A stretch of DNA of 6,060 nt, from the NCBI GenBank assembly GCA_022562835.1, contig JADFOM010000167.1, forward strand, positions 1-6,060, read 5' to 3'. The notes below the pieces were generated by a model that saw only the letters and a program-made list of their open reading frames with translations, made no database searches and was not told where the DNA came from. Shown piece after piece: positions 5,089 through 6,060 of this stretch. The translations under genes and the position numbers were made by a program. The stretch's first letter is position 1. Each line of letters starts with the position of its first letter. This DNA comes from Acidobacteriota bacterium (GTDB taxonomy: Bacteria; Actinomycetota; Acidimicrobiia; Acidimicrobiales; SHLQ01).

Positions 5089-6060
5089 TCAGCGCGAACG
5101 ACGAAGCACTCGACGTAGGACCTTTCCGCTGTCAGCGCGAGGAATCACATCAACGAACTCGATCGCAGTCGGACACTTGTAGCGAGCAAGGTGAGCTGCA
5201 CAATGCTCGATGATTTGGTCGACTTCGATCGACGCACCCGGCTCAACCACGACAGCGGCGTGCACGGTCTCGCCGGACTGCGGGTCGGCTGCACCTACGA
5301 CACCTGCGTCAGCGATAGCTGGATGGGTGCGCAGAGCGTTCTCGACTTCGGCGGGATGCACGTTGAACCCGGACACGATAATGAGATCCTTTGCGCGGTC
5401 GACCAGGTACAAATTTCCCTCATCATCGACGACCGCGATGTCGCCGGTGTGAAGCCATCCCTGCTCGTCAATCGCTGTCGTCGAGGTGTCGTCGGCGCCC
5501 ACATAACCAGCGAACACATTCGGCCCGCGGACCCACAGCTCACCCTCGTCGCCAATTAGAGCATCGGACCCTGACGGCTCTACTAGCCGGACCTCGACGC
5601 CGGGAAGTGGACGTCCGACCGAACCCGGCGGCGCGGTCGTACCCACCGCACTGGTCACCGCCGGCGACGCCTCTGTGAGGCCATACCCCTCGCGAATGTC
5701 GATGCTGAAGCGCTTGAGCACGGCGTCGTGCGTCTGGACCGCAAGAGGAGCTGCGCCCGAGACCGCGAACTGCACGCTGGACAACGCGCCGCTGTGCGCA
5801 TCGGGCATCGATGCAAACGCCGTCCACATGGCTGGAGCACCCGCCACGACGGTGACCGCTTCGGACTCGATGGCCGCGAGCGCGGCACTCGCATCGAAGC
5901 GCTCCATGAGCACGATCGTTCCGGACGCCGAAAGCGTGAACGCCAACACCATCGTCAAGCCGTAGATATGGCTGAAGGGGAGAACGCCCAACACAACGGG
6001 TGGAACATTGCCCAGCCCCCCTGGATGACGTTCCATCTGATCGATGTTGGCCAAGACATT
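5089..6060 (-). CDS. Acyl-CoA synthetase / fatty-acid-CoA ligase (ANL superfamily), C-terminal 323 residues
   Basis: The gene enters from the right edge, so its start and the N-terminal part (probably about 180-220 residues, including the TSGTTGxPKG ATP loop) are missing. Visible residues begin NVLANIDQM, as just after that loop. Then come LPFSHIYGLT (about 27-36), AVSGAAPL (about 99-106), EGYGLTEASPAV (about 124-135, motif A5), GELWVRGPNVFAGY (about 173-186), GWLHTGDIAVVDDEGNLYLVDR (about 201-222, with the ribose-binding Asp and hinge) and KDLIIVSGFNVHPAEVE (about 225-241). PRADSGKVLRR near the end contains the adenylate-forming catalytic Lys at about 313. These enzymes activate a carboxylate with ATP and transfer it to CoA. 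The pattern fits a FadD-like or 4-coumarate-CoA-ligase-like member; chain length or substrate cannot be assigned. It is codirectional with the downstream membrane pair, 27 nt away, but a functional link to tetrapyrrole genes is not evident. No internal frameshift was seen. Confidence 0.93.
   Translation of the reverse strand, partial: NVLANIDQMERHPGGLGNVPPVVLGVLPFSHIYGLTMVLAFTLSASGTIVLMERFDASAALAAIESEAVTVVAGAPAMWTAFASMPDAHSGALSSVQFAVSGAAPLAVQTHDAVLKRFSIDIREGYGLTEASPAVTSAVGTTAPPGSVGRPLPGVEVRLVEPSGSDALIGDEGELWVRGPNVFAGYVGADDTSTTAIDEQGWLHTGDIAVVDDEGNLYLVDRAKDLIIVSGFNVHPAEVENALRTHPAIADAGVVGAADPQSGETVHAAVVVEPGASIEVDQIIEHCAAHLARYKCPTAIEFVDVIPRADSGKVLRRVLRRSR

Overview
This window reads as one continuous minus-strand gene cluster from a moderately GC-rich bacterium. 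It is probably an actinomycete-type organism (Actinomycetota). The reasons are the Streptomyces-like linkage of rex, hemA, hemC and cobA/hemD, the use of the glutamyl-tRNA (C5) route to tetrapyrroles, the heavy use of GTG and TTG starts, and the HTTM membrane protein next to a small 'W-LFAPNP' membrane protein. Order or genus cannot be fixed from this sequence alone.

Transcription runs from high to low coordinates. The right end (6060-5089) holds the C-terminal part of an acyl-CoA synthetase (ANL superfamily) whose N-terminus lies outside the window. Next come a small single-pass membrane protein (5061-4510) and a polytopic HTTM/vitamin K-dependent carboxylase-like membrane protein (4505-3531), which look like a functional pair. 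The redox-sensing repressor rex (3499-2849) follows, then a stand-alone siroheme-branch dehydrogenase/ferrochelatase like the N-terminal half of CysG (2852-2238), then hemA (2247-997) and hemC (966-100). The left end (103-1) holds the first codons of a uroporphyrinogen-III C-methyltransferase (cobA type), possibly fused to hemD beyond the edge.

Packing is extremely tight. Three junctions overlap (ATGA at rex/cysG-N, 10 nt at cysG-N/hemA, TTGA at hemC/cobA) and the other gaps are at most about 30 nt. No stretch is long enough for an ordinary intergenic promoter or terminator, so the genes are probably read as one or two polycistronic units. The tetrapyrrole genes work together: HemA reduces glutamyl-tRNA, HemC builds hydroxymethylbilane, the CobA-type enzyme takes uroporphyrinogen III to precorrin-2, and the CysG-N protein takes precorrin-2 toward siroheme. 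Rex would tie this output to the NADH/NAD+ ratio.

The most useful non-coding signal is a near-palindromic 16-mer at 3520-3535, just upstream of rex. It matches the Rex operator consensus of actinobacteria (TGTGAAC-N3-TTCACA, recalled from knowledge) at all but one specified position. It suggests an autoregulated internal promoter at rex, embedded in the end of the preceding membrane-protein gene. No RNA genes, mobile elements, CRISPR arrays or convincing terminators were seen.
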